A stretch of DNA of 64,000 bases from Rothia nasimurium (GTDB lineage Bacteria > Actinomycetota > Actinomycetes > Actinomycetales > Micrococcaceae). Position 1 is the first letter of the stretch. The number at the start of each line of letters is the position of its first letter. The position numbers were made by a program, and so were the translations under genes. The stretch lies in contig NZ_CAKMTJ010000010.1 of the NCBI RefSeq assembly GCF_928392795.1, positions 35,240 to 99,239 on the forward strand, written 5' to 3'. The notes under the pieces are model-generated. The model was not told the DNA's origin and made no database searches. It worked only from the letters and a program-made list of their open reading frames with translations. Positions 15,459 to 27,649 of this stretch are shown piece by piece.

Positions 15459-17084
15459 TTACTGCTGTTCGGGGGCGTCCTCACCCGGGGCGTCCGGCTG
15501 GCACACCGTGCCATCCTCGGGCACGGTGCCGTCGACCAGGTAGGCGGTCGCCAGCTCATCGACGCAGGTAGAGCGGCCGGAGAAGGACGCCCCGTGGCCC
15601 GTACCCTCCAAGGTTACGAAGGAAGCCTTCCCCAGCTGGCGGGCCAGCTCCTTGCCGTGCTGGTAGGGGGTGGCGTGGTCACCGGTAATGCCAATGACCA
15701 GCAGGTCGGTTGAAACCTTCGAAGCGTCGAAAGACGTCGTGATATCGGTGCCGGTCGCGGGCAAAACCGCACAGTCGAACTCGGTAAACTCAGCCAGCAC
15801 CTCATCGGTGATCTCGGGGCCGCCAATGAACTCGGGAACGCCCACCTCCTTCATATGAGCCAGCAGGGCCTCTACGTCCGGAGTCTTAGGCTTAGAGGGG
15901 CACACCACCAGCTGCCCGGCCGTATCAATCTCAGCGCTGTTATGCGCAATCATCTGGGCAAGGGCGTCTACCGCTTCCTTATCCCCGGCCTTGGCTTTAC
16001 CCAGCAGGTCTAGGCCGTCCCCTTGCATGACGTCCGGCCCGTAGAGCTGGCTGGTCAGGTAATCACGCAGCTCTAAACCGGTAATCTCGGTGCCGTCACT
16101 GGCCACCAGGGGCTTGTCGGTTAGGGACTTCTGGTAGTCGAGCATTTCGCGCTCGCTGGTGAAGGGGCAGGTCACGGCTGCACCTTCTGAGGTGGTGAGG
16201 TCGGAGCATCGGTCTGCCAGGGCACCCACAGCTTTCGATACCGCCACCATCTGGTCGTAGTTGTGGGTCAGGGCACCCCACTGGGCATTTTCAGCCGAGT
16301 CGAGCACCATGCGTCCTGCCTTCTCGGGGAAGAGGGTGGCGTAGGTGGCCCCCAGCATGGTGCCGTAGGAGTAGCCCAGGTAGTCGAGGCGCTCGCCCCC
16401 GGCTAGGGAGCGGAGTAGTTCCATATCGCGGGCCACCTGGGAGGTGCCCATGTAGTTGGCAACCTCTGAGCTGGCAGCGCATTCGGCAAGCTGTACGGCG
16501 GCAACTTCAGAGTCTGACTCGCATACCACGGGGGAGGACGCCCCAATACCGCGCGGGTCAAAGCCCCAGAGCTGGTGGCTTTCCAGCACAGGTGCAAAAG
16601 AGGGGTCGGTTGCCAGCGACATGGCGTGCTGAATACCGCCGATGCCCGGCCCGCCGGGGTTGGTGAAGAGGGGCACCTGCTGGTCGCTGCCGGTGGAGAC
16701 GGTGCGGCTGACGGCAAGGTCAAGGGTGCGGTTATCGTCCGGGTCTCCCCAGTTGAGCGGGGCGGTGACGGTGCCGCACTCGTAGTTGGTGTAGTCGAAG
16801 CCGGTTTCTTTCAACAGTTCTTCGTTCTCGGGGGAGAAGCCGCTGTGTTCGGCGGTGCACTCGCCCCAGGTGATGGTCTGCTCGTAGAAGTTTTCAAAGT
16901 TTTCCCGCTGCCAGCTGGCCCCGTGGGCGCGGTCGGCTGCGGGAGCGAGGGCCTGGTCTGAAGGCTGCTGGGCGGAGGGGACGCTGAGACTGCATCCTGC
17001 CAGCGCCAGGGTGCTGGCGGTCAGGACGGCTGTGGTGAGGTAGGCGGCGCGGCGTCGGGCCGGTTGGTGCTGGAGTATGGTCAC
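15459..17084 (-). CDS. secreted lipoprotein alpha/beta hydrolase (tripeptidyl aminopeptidase-like, S33)
   Basis: About 541 residues from the GTG at 17084. A basic N-terminus, hydrophobic core and lipobox LALAGC show a lipoprotein anchored outside the membrane. Catalytic features: GGPGIGG oxyanion loop, WGFDPRGIG, nucleophile elbow GYSYGT, Asp in TGDHATP and His in GTGHGAS, the last two in a TAP-like C-terminal domain. The family trims tripeptides or dipeptides from extracellular peptides. GAAAGAAG lies upstream of GTG 17084. The frame is open to ATG 17174, but the extra 30 codons cover an 11-bp hairpin and would spoil the signal peptide. Confidence 0.85.
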   Translation of the reverse strand: MTILQHQPARRRAAYLTTAVLTASTLALAGCSLSVPSAQQPSDQALAPAADRAHGASWQRENFENFYEQTITWGECTAEHSGFSPENEELLKETGFDYTNYECGTVTAPLNWGDPDDNRTLDLAVSRTVSTGSDQQVPLFTNPGGPGIGGIQHAMSLATDPSFAPVLESHQLWGFDPRGIGASSPVVCESDSEVAAVQLAECAASSEVANYMGTSQVARDMELLRSLAGGERLDYLGYSYGTMLGATYATLFPEKAGRMVLDSAENAQWGALTHNYDQMVAVSKAVGALADRCSDLTTSEGAAVTCPFTSEREMLDYQKSLTDKPLVASDGTEITGLELRDYLTSQLYGPDVMQGDGLDLLGKAKAGDKEAVDALAQMIAHNSAEIDTAGQLVVCPSKPKTPDVEALLAHMKEVGVPEFIGGPEITDEVLAEFTEFDCAVLPATGTDITTSFDASKVSTDLLVIGITGDHATPYQHGKELARQLGKASFVTLEGTGHGASFSGRSTCVDELATAYLVDGTVPEDGTVCQPDAPGEDAPEQQ

Positions 17085-17114
17085 GGCTGTCTTCTTTCGA
17101 CGGTTGAGCCTGTT

Positions 17115-17142
17115 GCCTGCGCGGCGTGTGGGCCGCGCAGGC
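17115..17142. promoter_or_regulatory. perfect hairpin in the 5' leader of the S33 lipoprotein gene
   Basis: GCCTGCGCGGC (17115-17125) and GCCGCGCAGGC (17132-17142) form an 11-bp perfect stem with a 6-nt loop, 30 nt upstream of the preferred GTG start. It may be a leader structure. It argues against the longer reading of the gene. Confidence 0.5.
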
Positions 17143-17267
17143 AGCAGACCGAACCTGGTGAGAATGGTTTTCATGTGTCTGTAAAAACCAGTGTAGTCTC
17201 ACACCTGTCTTAAGAAATCAGCCGTCAGGATGAACCTGTTCCCCGCCTACAGGCGGATATACGGCAA

Positions 17268-18980
17268 TTAGGCCCAGTCCTTCTTGGGGGAGGTGCCACC
17301 GATGCCGGCGTTGAAGGTGTTGGTGGGGTCAAGCTCCTTAAAGTGCTCCACCATAGCCTCGGGCATGTGGTAGAGACGCCCATAGTTGTGCTCAGCCGGC
17401 AGTTTGGCGCCACGGGCCTCGAGCAGCTCCTGGATATCGTCGTGCAGCTTATGGGGGTCAACGCCCTTCTTAGCAACGTAGTCCTGGTGCATGACGTGGC
17501 AGAAGAAGTGGCCGTAGTAGGCGGTAACATCCAGCTGGCTAGCAATTTCAGGGGGCAGTACCTCTAGCCAGTCCCAGTCATCGCGGCGCAGGGCAACATC
17601 GATGGGAATGAGCTCGCCCAGCTCCTTGCGCTTCATGCTGGCGTAGCGGGTGGCCGCGCTGGCAGCGCCGAAGCGGTGAAGGTTGGCGCTCTGTGCCTCG
17701 TCCGCCGTGCAGATGAAGAAGTCACCCTCGTGCTCGGGGGCCGCAAAGAAGTCCTTGAGCATGGTTTCGGTTACCTGCTTCTGAGCCTCGCTGACGGTGA
17801 GCAGCAGGTGGTGTTCGAAGCGGTCGCGGTACTCCAGCATACGTTTGGGCAGCTGGCTGGGGACCAGGTCGAAGAAACGCTGGGAGACGGTGTCTGCGAA
17901 GGTGGGGCCGATGCCCGGAACCTTACCGAAGACCCCGTTAGCCCAGGTCTTGAAGGCAAACATACGGGTCTGCAGGGCAGAGCTCATGTACTTGAGGAAA
18001 ACGAAGGTGTCTTTGCCGTACTTTTCTGCCAGGTCGAAGGCGCTGCGGCCCATGTACTCACCCGAGATGGGCAGGGGCATATCGGCTTCGAGGAAGATGC
18101 GGCGGATTTCTTCGAGCTCGCGAGGGTTGTGGGTGCCGATGTAGAACATGGCGGGGTTCTTCTCGAGCGGGAAGGTGCGGGTTCGCACGGCAAAGACCAT
18201 GATTTTGCCAGCGGATCCGGACGCCTCAAACAGGTACTCGGGGTTGGAGTTGTAGCGGGCGGGGGTCGGCTCCATCTTGCGGAGGTGGGCGGCGTACTCG
18301 GTCTCGCTGCTGTCGGCAGGGGCGGGGGTGACGTCGTCCGCCGACCAGGCGCCGCGCTGCAGGCGGTCGAGGGCGACCTCGGGGTCATCGCCCAGGGAGA
18401 TGCCCAGGTGGTTGACCAGCTCGACCTTGCCTTCTTCGGTGACGCGGGCGTAGATGGCTTCGCGGGTGAAGGCCGGGCCCTTGCGAATCTGGCTGCCGCC
18501 GGAGTTATTGGCGATACCGCCGATGACCGAGGCACCGATGGAGGTGGACCCGATCACCGAGTGGGGTTCGCGGCCGTGTGGTGCCAGTTCTTCGGTCAGG
18601 TGGGTGAGGGTGGCGCCTGCCAGGGAGATGGCCTCGTGGGCGTCGTTGATCAGGTGCACCTGGTTGATGAGGTGGGTTGAGATGAGCACGATGGGGCGGT
18701 CGTAGTCCTGGAAGCCCGGGCCGGAACCGCCGGTCAGACCGGTGTTAGAGGCCTGGGGAATCACCATAAAGTTGTGGTCGACGCAGACCTGGAGCGCCTT
18801 CCACATCTGCACCAGAGTGGTGGGGCGGAGGACAGCAAGCAGGGGGCCGCCGCCGAAGCGGTAGCCCTTACTGTAGGGCATGGTCGCGTGCTCTGCGGTG
18901 AGCACGTGGTCAGAGCCCACAATGTCCTTGAACGCCGCGAGGGCCTGCTGATGGGCTCCTGAGTTTGCTGGGGAGGTCAT
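17268..18980 (-). CDS. dld: quinone-dependent D-lactate dehydrogenase
   Basis: 570 residues, matching E. coli Dld (571). It has an N-terminal FAD-binding domain of the PCMH type (ASNTGLTGGSGP and GGIANNSGGSQIRKGPA) and the Dld-specific C-terminal membrane-binding region with the YYGHFFCHVMHQDYVAKKG segment. It oxidises D-lactate to pyruvate and passes electrons to the quinone pool at the inner face of the membrane. It lies 44 nt downstream of the MBL hydrolase on the same strand, so the two may be cotranscribed; both fit D-lactate or methylglyoxal handling. Confidence 0.93.
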   Translation of the reverse strand: MTSPANSGAHQQALAAFKDIVGSDHVLTAEHATMPYSKGYRFGGGPLLAVLRPTTLVQMWKALQVCVDHNFMVIPQASNTGLTGGSGPGFQDYDRPIVLISTHLINQVHLINDAHEAISLAGATLTHLTEELAPHGREPHSVIGSTSIGASVIGGIANNSGGSQIRKGPAFTREAIYARVTEEGKVELVNHLGISLGDDPEVALDRLQRGAWSADDVTPAPADSSETEYAAHLRKMEPTPARYNSNPEYLFEASGSAGKIMVFAVRTRTFPLEKNPAMFYIGTHNPRELEEIRRIFLEADMPLPISGEYMGRSAFDLAEKYGKDTFVFLKYMSSALQTRMFAFKTWANGVFGKVPGIGPTFADTVSQRFFDLVPSQLPKRMLEYRDRFEHHLLLTVSEAQKQVTETMLKDFFAAPEHEGDFFICTADEAQSANLHRFGAASAATRYASMKRKELGELIPIDVALRRDDWDWLEVLPPEIASQLDVTAYYGHFFCHVMHQDYVAKKGVDPHKLHDDIQELLEARGAKLPAEHNYGRLYHMPEAMVEHFKELDPTNTFNAGIGGTSPKKDWA

Positions 18981-19024
18981 CTCACATCTTTCTATCGAGG
19001 GTTAGTGCTTCTACTTTGATTCTA

Positions 19025-19729
19025 CTACCAGCCCCGCTCCTTCCATTTAGGCAGCTGGGGGCGTTCCCTGCCCAGGGTGGTGGAGTCGCCGTGGCCCGGC
19101 AGCACCAGGGTGCTATCGTCAAAGCGGGCGAAGATACGTTCTGAAACATCGGCAAAAAGCTGCTCAAAATCCTGGGGAGAGTTAGTCTTACCCACCCCGC
19201 CCGGGAAGAGCGAATCCCCGGTGAACAGCAGAGCCCGCTTACCGGCGTCCGCCCCCTCAGATACCCGCAGGGCCAGGGCAATTGAACCCGGGGTATGCCC
19301 GCGCAGGGCAATCACCTCAAGCTCAATACCGGCTAAGGTCAGACGCTCGCCGCCCACCAGGCGTTCTTCAACCTCTACGCCTTCCTGCTCGGCGATAGCC
19401 TCAGCATCGGGGGCACCGCAGTAGGTTACCGGGTCCCAGGCCTCAACAGCCTCGGGCAGGGCGCGAATATGATCCCAGTGGGAATGGGTGGTTACCAGGG
19501 CGCGGACGCCGCCTCCCGCCTGGCCGTGGGCAGCGGGGGAGTCGGCGGCGGCAGCCTGCTGAGCGAAGGCGTTGATGGCGGGAAAATCGTCCGCGGCATC
19601 AATCAGCACCTGCCCACCGCTTGCCCGGTGGGTCAGCAGGTAGACGTTGTTTTCCATCTCCGATACCGCAATGGACCGCACGGTCAGGGCATCGGACTCA
19701 AAAATTAGGGTATTGGCTAGGTCACTCAT
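19025..19729 (-). CDS. MBL-fold hydrolase (glyoxalase II-like)
   Basis: 234 residues. The metal-binding motif reads THSHWDH (H-x-H-x-D-H), followed by the distal ligands in RGHTPGSIAL, FTGDSLF and LPGHGDST. The fold binds two metals and hydrolyses thioesters in glyoxalase II. In actinobacteria a homologue often lies just upstream of uvrA (for example Rv1637c), as here in divergent orientation. With dld downstream, hydrolysis of a lactoyl thioester to D-lactate is an attractive but unproven role. Confidence 0.85.
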   Translation of the reverse strand: MSDLANTLIFESDALTVRSIAVSEMENNVYLLTHRASGGQVLIDAADDFPAINAFAQQAAAADSPAAHGQAGGGVRALVTTHSHWDHIRALPEAVEAWDPVTYCGAPDAEAIAEQEGVEVEERLVGGERLTLAGIELEVIALRGHTPGSIALALRVSEGADAGKRALLFTGDSLFPGGVGKTNSPQDFEQLFADVSERIFARFDDSTLVLPGHGDSTTLGRERPQLPKWKERGW

Positions 19730-19849
19730 GGCCCCATTCTAGGCTCTCACACCACTTTGTACCATGCCCTGCCCGTTTTAAGACCCCAGAATGAGCAGGA
19801 GGCGGTACAAACCGGGAGGGAGAGACGCTTTCATCGCCCACGCAAACCC

Positions 19850-19855
19850 TATAGA
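19850..19855 (+). promoter_or_regulatory. -10 element of uvrA
   Basis: TATAGA at 19850-19855 lies 36 nt before the uvrA ATG. No good -35 is seen. TCGAAACAA at 19863 resembles half of an actinobacterial LexA box (TCGAAC-N4-GTTCGA), but the second half is not conserved. Confidence 0.4.
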
Positions 19856-19891
19856 ATATATCTTCGAAACAATCTCTTAGATAGGTGACTC

Positions 19892-22765
<2,874 letters not shown>

Positions 22766-22769
22766 GGCA

Positions 22770-22842
22770 GCACCCCGCCGGGGTATGCTAAATAGGTCAA
22801 AACAGCCCTAAAATTTCAAAAAGCATACCCCGGGTGGGGTGC
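22770..22842. repeat. long imperfect palindrome between uvrA and plsC
   Basis: GCACCCCGCCGGGGTATGCT (22770-22789) is complementary, with one bulge, to 22822-22842. The 32-nt loop is A-rich. There is no T-run. It may end uvrA transcription or shape the plsC leader; the loop holds AAAATTT but no clear promoter. Confidence 0.6.
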
Positions 22843-22884
22843 CTGCCACGGTAGGCCCTGCCAGCTGTGCACCAAGGAGTTCTC

Positions 22885-23571
22885 ATGTCCCTCAAATACA
22901 AGGCAACTCAAAAGACCGTCGAAGCCCTGCTCCGTACCGTCTTCCGCGCCCGCGTGACCGGCCTTGAGAACTTCCCCGCTGAGGGCCCCGTCATCGTGGC
23001 CTCCAACCACCTGGCCTTCCTTGACTCCGTGATTATCTCAGCCCTCATGCCCCGCCGGGTTGCCTTTCTCGCCAAGTCTGAGTACGTCAACTCACCGGGT
23101 CTTAAGGGCAAGGCCATGAAGACCCTCTTCCAGGTCATCGACATTATTCCGGTCAACCGCACCGACAAAAAAGAGTCCATGAAGGCCCTCGAAACTGCCC
23201 TCGACCGCCTCAACGAGGGCAAGGTCTTCGGTATCTACCCCGAGGGCACCCGCTCCCGCGATGGCTACCTCTATAAGGGAAAAATCGGGGTAGCCTGGCT
23301 GGCTCACATGACCGGGGCCACCGTAGTGCCTATCGGCCTGATTGGTACCGATAAGATTCAAAAGCCGGGCTCCAACATGGTCTACCCTCACCGTTTTACG
23401 GTGCGGGTGGGGGAGCCCATGACCTTCGAAAAACTGGGGGAGCGTATGAGTGGCAAGCAGCGCCGCCAGACCACCGACCAGATTATGGACGCTATCGCCC
23501 AGCTCTCTGGCCAGCCCCGCAAAAATGAATACAACGTCTCACCGTCAGCAGAACGCGACGGGGGAATCTAG
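22885..23571 (+). CDS. plsC: 1-acyl-sn-glycerol-3-phosphate acyltransferase
   Basis: 228 residues. The catalytic NHxxxxD box reads SNHLAFLDS, and the substrate-binding box reads YPEGTRSRDG, both typical of the PlsC family. It should transfer an acyl chain to lysophosphatidic acid at the membrane, forming phosphatidic acid for phospholipid synthesis. ATG 22885 is chosen because AAGGAG lies 6 nt upstream; a GTG at 22867 in the same frame lies before that site. Confidence 0.92.
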   Translation: MSLKYKATQKTVEALLRTVFRARVTGLENFPAEGPVIVASNHLAFLDSVIISALMPRRVAFLAKSEYVNSPGLKGKAMKTLFQVIDIIPVNRTDKKESMKALETALDRLNEGKVFGIYPEGTRSRDGYLYKGKIGVAWLAHMTGATVVPIGLIGTDKIQKPGSNMVYPHRFTVRVGEPMTFEKLGERMSGKQRRQTTDQIMDAIAQLSGQPRKNEYNVSPSAERDGGI

Positions 23572-23636
23572 CCCAGCACCCAGCGCGGGCTAGAGGCTCC
23601 TGCCGCTCCTGACCTAGCTCAAAGGACCTGATACAC

Positions 23637-25625
23637 GTGGCCGATCCTGCCTCCTACCGCCCGGCGTCCGGCGAAATCCCTACCAACCCCGGGGTCTACC
23701 GCTTCCGCGACGAGGTGGGTCGTATTATCTACGTGGGTAAGGCCAAGAATCTGCGCAACCGCCTGAACTCCTATTTTGCCCGCGTAGATTCCCTGAGCCC
23801 CAAAACCTACGCTATGGTGCACACGGCCGCCTCGGTGGAGTGGACGGTGGTGGGCAGCGAGCTCGAATCGCTGCAGCTGGAGTACACCTGGATCAAGGAA
23901 TACAAGCCCCGTTTCAACATCGCCTTCCGCGATGATAAGTCCTACCCCTACCTGGCTGTCACCCTTAAAGACCGCTTCCCGCGCGCCCAGGTCATGCGCG
24001 GGGAAAAGAAGAAGGGGGTGCGCTATTTCGGCCCCTACTCCCAGGCCTGGGCTATCCGCGAAACCCTTGACGCCCTCTTGCGGGTCTTCCCGGTGCGCAC
24101 CTGCTCAGCCGGCGTTTTCAACCGGGCGCAGGCGTCCGACCGACCCTGCCTGCTGGGCTACATCGACAAGTGCGCCGCCCCCTGTGTGGGTAGGGTGAGC
24201 CGCGAAGACCACCAGAAAATTGCTGAGGACCTGTGCTCCTTCATGGCCGGGGGAGCCGAGAAGTTCATTGCCGACCTGACTCGGCAGATGAAGGACGCCG
24301 CCGCCGACTTTGATTTTGAAAAGGCTGCCCGCCTGCGCGATGACATCGAAGCCCTGACCAAGGCTTTTGAACGCAACGCCGTGGTGCTGCCCGATTCGGT
24401 GAATGCCGACCTGTTCAACTTTGTTGAAGATGACCTAGAAGCTGCGGTGCAGGTGTTTTATGTGCGCGGTGGACGCATTCGCGGCCAGCGGGGCTGGATC
24501 GTTGAGAAGGTCGAAGACTCCACCCCCGAAGCCCTGGTCGACCACCTACTGGTTCAGGTCTACGGCGAGGCCGCTGCCGCCCTGGCCGCTGGGTCAACCG
24601 AGGAAGAGATCAACCACAACCTCAACGAGATACCCCGCCACATCAACGTGCCGGTCCTACCCGAAAACCACGAGAAGCTCGAAGAATGGCTCTCAGGTGT
24701 GCGCGGAGCCAAGGTGACCATTAGCGTGCCCCAGCGCGGCGACCGGGTTGAGCTGATGGCAACCGTTGCCGAGAACGCCAAACAGGCCCTGACCCTGCAC
24801 AAGACCCGCCGGGCAGGGGACCTCACCACCCGCTCGGCCTCCCTGGTGGAACTCCAAGAAACCCTGGAACTGCCCGAGGCCCTCATGCGCATTGAGTGCT
24901 ACGATATCTCCCACGTGCAGGGGACCAATGTGGTTGCCTCCATGGTGGTCTTTGAAGACGGCCTGCCCAAGAAAAGCGACTACCGCAAGTTCTCCGTCAC
25001 CGGGGACGCCGCCCGCGACGACACCGCCAGTATGTACGACGTCATCTACCGCCGCTTCCGCCGCTACCTCACCGACGAGGCCCCCGGAACCCGGGTGCGG
25101 GCGTCCGGCCAAATCAGCGAAGATGACCTACACGCCAAGGAACCCGCTAAGTTTGCCTACCCGCCCAACCTGGTTGTGGTGGATGGCGGCCAGCCCCAGG
25201 TCGCTGCCGCGACCCGTGCCCTCGAAGATTTGGGTATTACCGATATCTATGTGGTCGGTATCGCCAAGCGCCTTGAAGAGCTATGGCTACCGGGCGATGA
25301 CTTCCCCGTCATTCTGCCCAGAACCTCTAACGCCCTCTACCTGATTCAGCGCATCCGCGACGAAGCCCACCGCTTCGCTATCACTTTCCACCGCTCTAAG
25401 CGGGGTAAAGAAATGGTCAAATCAGCCCTCGACACCGTACCCGGGCTGGGCCCCGCCAAACGCGAAGCCCTCATCAAACACTTTGGCTCTCTCAAACAGC
25501 TTTCTGAAGCAAGCGCCGAAGAACTTCAAGAGGTACCGGGCATTGGCCCCGCTATGGCCCAGAAAATACGGGAACGCTTTGCTCCGGGACCTGGGAATGA
25601 ACCCGAGAGTGAAGCAGTGCACTAA
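23637..25625 (+). CDS. uvrC: excinuclease ABC subunit C
   Basis: 662 residues. N-terminal GIY-YIG nuclease (NPGVYRFRDEVGRIIYVGKAKNLRNR, written here only by its motif GVY...IYVGKAKNLR), a UVR domain (DFEKAARLRDDIEAL), a central Cys-containing region, the RNase H-like endonuclease domain with CYDISH and VVDGG, and a C-terminal tandem HhH. It makes both incisions in nucleotide excision repair. GTG start at 23637 with AAAGGA 10 nt upstream. It begins the uvrC-rapZ-yvcK-whiA order seen across actinobacteria. Confidence 0.97.
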   Translation: MADPASYRPASGEIPTNPGVYRFRDEVGRIIYVGKAKNLRNRLNSYFARVDSLSPKTYAMVHTAASVEWTVVGSELESLQLEYTWIKEYKPRFNIAFRDDKSYPYLAVTLKDRFPRAQVMRGEKKKGVRYFGPYSQAWAIRETLDALLRVFPVRTCSAGVFNRAQASDRPCLLGYIDKCAAPCVGRVSREDHQKIAEDLCSFMAGGAEKFIADLTRQMKDAAADFDFEKAARLRDDIEALTKAFERNAVVLPDSVNADLFNFVEDDLEAAVQVFYVRGGRIRGQRGWIVEKVEDSTPEALVDHLLVQVYGEAAAALAAGSTEEEINHNLNEIPRHINVPVLPENHEKLEEWLSGVRGAKVTISVPQRGDRVELMATVAENAKQALTLHKTRRAGDLTTRSASLVELQETLELPEALMRIECYDISHVQGTNVVASMVVFEDGLPKKSDYRKFSVTGDAARDDTASMYDVIYRRFRRYLTDEAPGTRVRASGQISEDDLHAKEPAKFAYPPNLVVVDGGQPQVAAATRALEDLGITDIYVVGIAKRLEELWLPGDDFPVILPRTSNALYLIQRIRDEAHRFAITFHRSKRGKEMVKSALDTVPGLGPAKREALIKHFGSLKQLSEASAEELQEVPGIGPAMAQKIRERFAPGPGNEPESEAVH

Positions 25626-25643
25626 GCTAGAAGTACCAACCGA

Positions 25644-26564
25644 ATGATTCGTGGAAGCGAGAGACCCCCACCCATGTCACCCAACTCCAGCGAGCAGACC
25701 GTCAAGCCGCAAATTCTTGTGATCACCGGTATCTCGGGAGCCGGTCGATCCACCGCAGCCAACACCCTCGAAGACGAGGGCTGGTACGTGGTCGATAACA
25801 TCCCCCCGCAGATGCTCGGCTCCCTGGCCCAGCTCGTCAAAGATTCACCGGGCAAACTCCCCAAGGTAGCTGTGGGCATCGATATTCGTGCCCGCCGACA
25901 GCTGGCCGACCTGCCCGAGGCTATTAACAAGCTCCGTGCCTCAGATATCGATTTCTCCATGCTCTTCATGGACGCCGCCGATAAGGACATCATCGCCCGC
26001 TACGAGGCTCAGCGCCGCCCCCACCCCCTGCAACAGGGAGGTCTGGTTGCAGAAGCTATCGCCGAAGAACGCCGTATCTTTGCTGGCCTGCAAGAAGAGG
26101 CTGACTACGTCATTGATACCACCGGCATGAATATCCACCAGCTGGCTAAGAAGGTGCGTGAAACCTACGCTCCGGGCAAGGAACGCCTGGTCAACATCAC
26201 CGTCATGAGCTTCGGTTTTAAGTACGGCACCCCCTCGGACGTTCACTACATGGCCGATATGCGCTTCATCCCCAACCCCCACTGGGTGCCCGGCTTACGG
26301 GCCCAGACCGGGCAGGACGCCGGCGTCCGCGACTTTGTCTTCGCTCAGGACGGCACTGAAGAGTTCATCAGCAACTACATCGCTGCCCTGCAGCCCGTTA
26401 TCGCCGGCTACCGCCGTGAGGGTAAGCTCTACGCTACCTTCGCTATCGGTTGCACCGGCGGTAAGCACCGCTCGGTGGCCGTAAGCGAAGAAATCGCCCG
26501 CCGTTTGAGCGAGATGGAAGATGTCAACATCTCCGTGCACCACCGCGACATGGGGCGAGAATAA
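25644..26564 (+). CDS. rapZ: RapZ family nucleotide-binding protein
   Basis: 306 residues. P-loop GISGAGRS near the N-terminus, Walker B-like LFMDAAD and the C-terminal signature FGFKYGTPSDVHYMADMRF with RFIPNPHW. In E. coli RapZ is an RNase adaptor controlling GlmS; the actinobacterial role is not defined. Two ATG starts are possible: 25644, or 25674, which has GGAAGCGAGAG upstream. The stop overlaps the next start (TAATG), showing tight coupling with yvcK. Confidence 0.92.
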   Translation: MIRGSERPPPMSPNSSEQTVKPQILVITGISGAGRSTAANTLEDEGWYVVDNIPPQMLGSLAQLVKDSPGKLPKVAVGIDIRARRQLADLPEAINKLRASDIDFSMLFMDAADKDIIARYEAQRRPHPLQQGGLVAEAIAEERRIFAGLQEEADYVIDTTGMNIHQLAKKVRETYAPGKERLVNITVMSFGFKYGTPSDVHYMADMRFIPNPHWVPGLRAQTGQDAGVRDFVFAQDGTEEFISNYIAALQPVIAGYRREGKLYATFAIGCTGGKHRSVAVSEEIARRLSEMEDVNISVHHRDMGRE

Positions 26565-27586
26565 TGTCTGAGGCAACCCGCATGAGCCGGTTCCCCGAAA
26601 CCGGACTACTGCCTGTCACTGCCCAGGGGCACGACCTACCCGTGCGCGTCACTGCCCTGGGTGGTGGGCACGGCCTCTACGGCTCCCTATCTGCCCTCAA
26701 GCTCATTACCACCGCTCTGACCGCCGTGGTGACCGTGGCGGACGACGGTGGCTCCTCGGGCAAGCTCCGGGAAGAACTGGACGTGCTCCCGCCCGGTGAC
26801 CTGCGTATGGCCCTCTCAGCTCTGTGCGACGATACCGATTGGGGTCGCACCTGGCGCGATGTCATGCAGCACCGCTTCACCTCTCGCAGTGCAGATCGTC
26901 CCACTGCTTTAGAAAACCACGCCCTGGGCAATCTACTGATTGTCACCCTTTGGGAGCTGCTGGGCGACACTATCGCTGGCCTGGACTGGGCTGGAGCCCT
27001 GCTCAATGCCCGCGGGCGCGTACTGCCCATGGCCACCCGTCCGCTTGTCATCGAGGGCGACATCATCAGCACCAACGAGCACGGGGTGACCTTCCGCGAT
27101 ACCGTCCAGGGGCAGGCAACCCTGGCCAAGGCAGGGCGGGTCGACAAGGTCCGCCTGCTGCCAGAGAACACCGACGCTTGCCCGGACGCCGTCCGCTCGG
27201 TGCACGAGGCAGATTGGGTGGTGCTGGGCCCCGGCTCCTTCTTTACCTCCCTGCTGCCGCACCTGCTCCTACCCGGGCTACGCGATGCCATTCTTAACAC
27301 CAGCGCCAAAATTTGCCTGGTCATGAATCTCGAACTGGATGCACAAGAAACCCGCGGCATGAGTGCCGCAGACCACCTGCTCGTTTTGCGTGAATACGTT
27401 CCAGAAATTAGGGTTAATACAGTCATCGCTGATCCCGCCGCCGCAGGAGAAGGCACGACATTTGAAGATGTAGCAGCCCAGCTAGGGGCGAAGGTGCTCT
27501 GGGCTGATGTGGCAGAAGCTGACCAACCCGGCGTGCACGACCCCCTCAAACTAGCAGCTGCCTACAAGCACGTCTTCAAACACTAA
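26564..27586 (+). CDS. yvcK: YvcK/CofD-like gluconeogenesis factor
   Basis: 340 residues. Conserved segments are TALGGGHGLYG near residue 32, VADDGGSSGKLR, PPGDLRMAL, NHALGNLL and GPGSFFTSLLPHLL. Known members bind UDP-sugars and affect cell shape and carbon use. It shares one base with the rapZ stop and precedes whiA by 63 nt. Confidence 0.93.
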   Translation: MSEATRMSRFPETGLLPVTAQGHDLPVRVTALGGGHGLYGSLSALKLITTALTAVVTVADDGGSSGKLREELDVLPPGDLRMALSALCDDTDWGRTWRDVMQHRFTSRSADRPTALENHALGNLLIVTLWELLGDTIAGLDWAGALLNARGRVLPMATRPLVIEGDIISTNEHGVTFRDTVQGQATLAKAGRVDKVRLLPENTDACPDAVRSVHEADWVVLGPGSFFTSLLPHLLLPGLRDAILNTSAKICLVMNLELDAQETRGMSAADHLLVLREYVPEIRVNTVIADPAAAGEGTTFEDVAAQLGAKVLWADVAEADQPGVHDPLKLAAAYKHVFKH

Positions 27587-27649
27587 CGCCGACCACACAC
27601 CGGCACCCCGCGCTTACGAGAGCAGACACAACTTTGGAGGAAGACCCGC

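Noticed and set aside
17676..18680. 334-residue open frame antisense to dld
   Set aside because: The dld protein is clearly conserved; the antisense frame is a by-product of high third-position GC and has no family features.
19856..19885. LexA (SOS) box upstream of uvrA
   Set aside because: Only the TCGAA half is present; the second half-site is not conserved, so it is not called.
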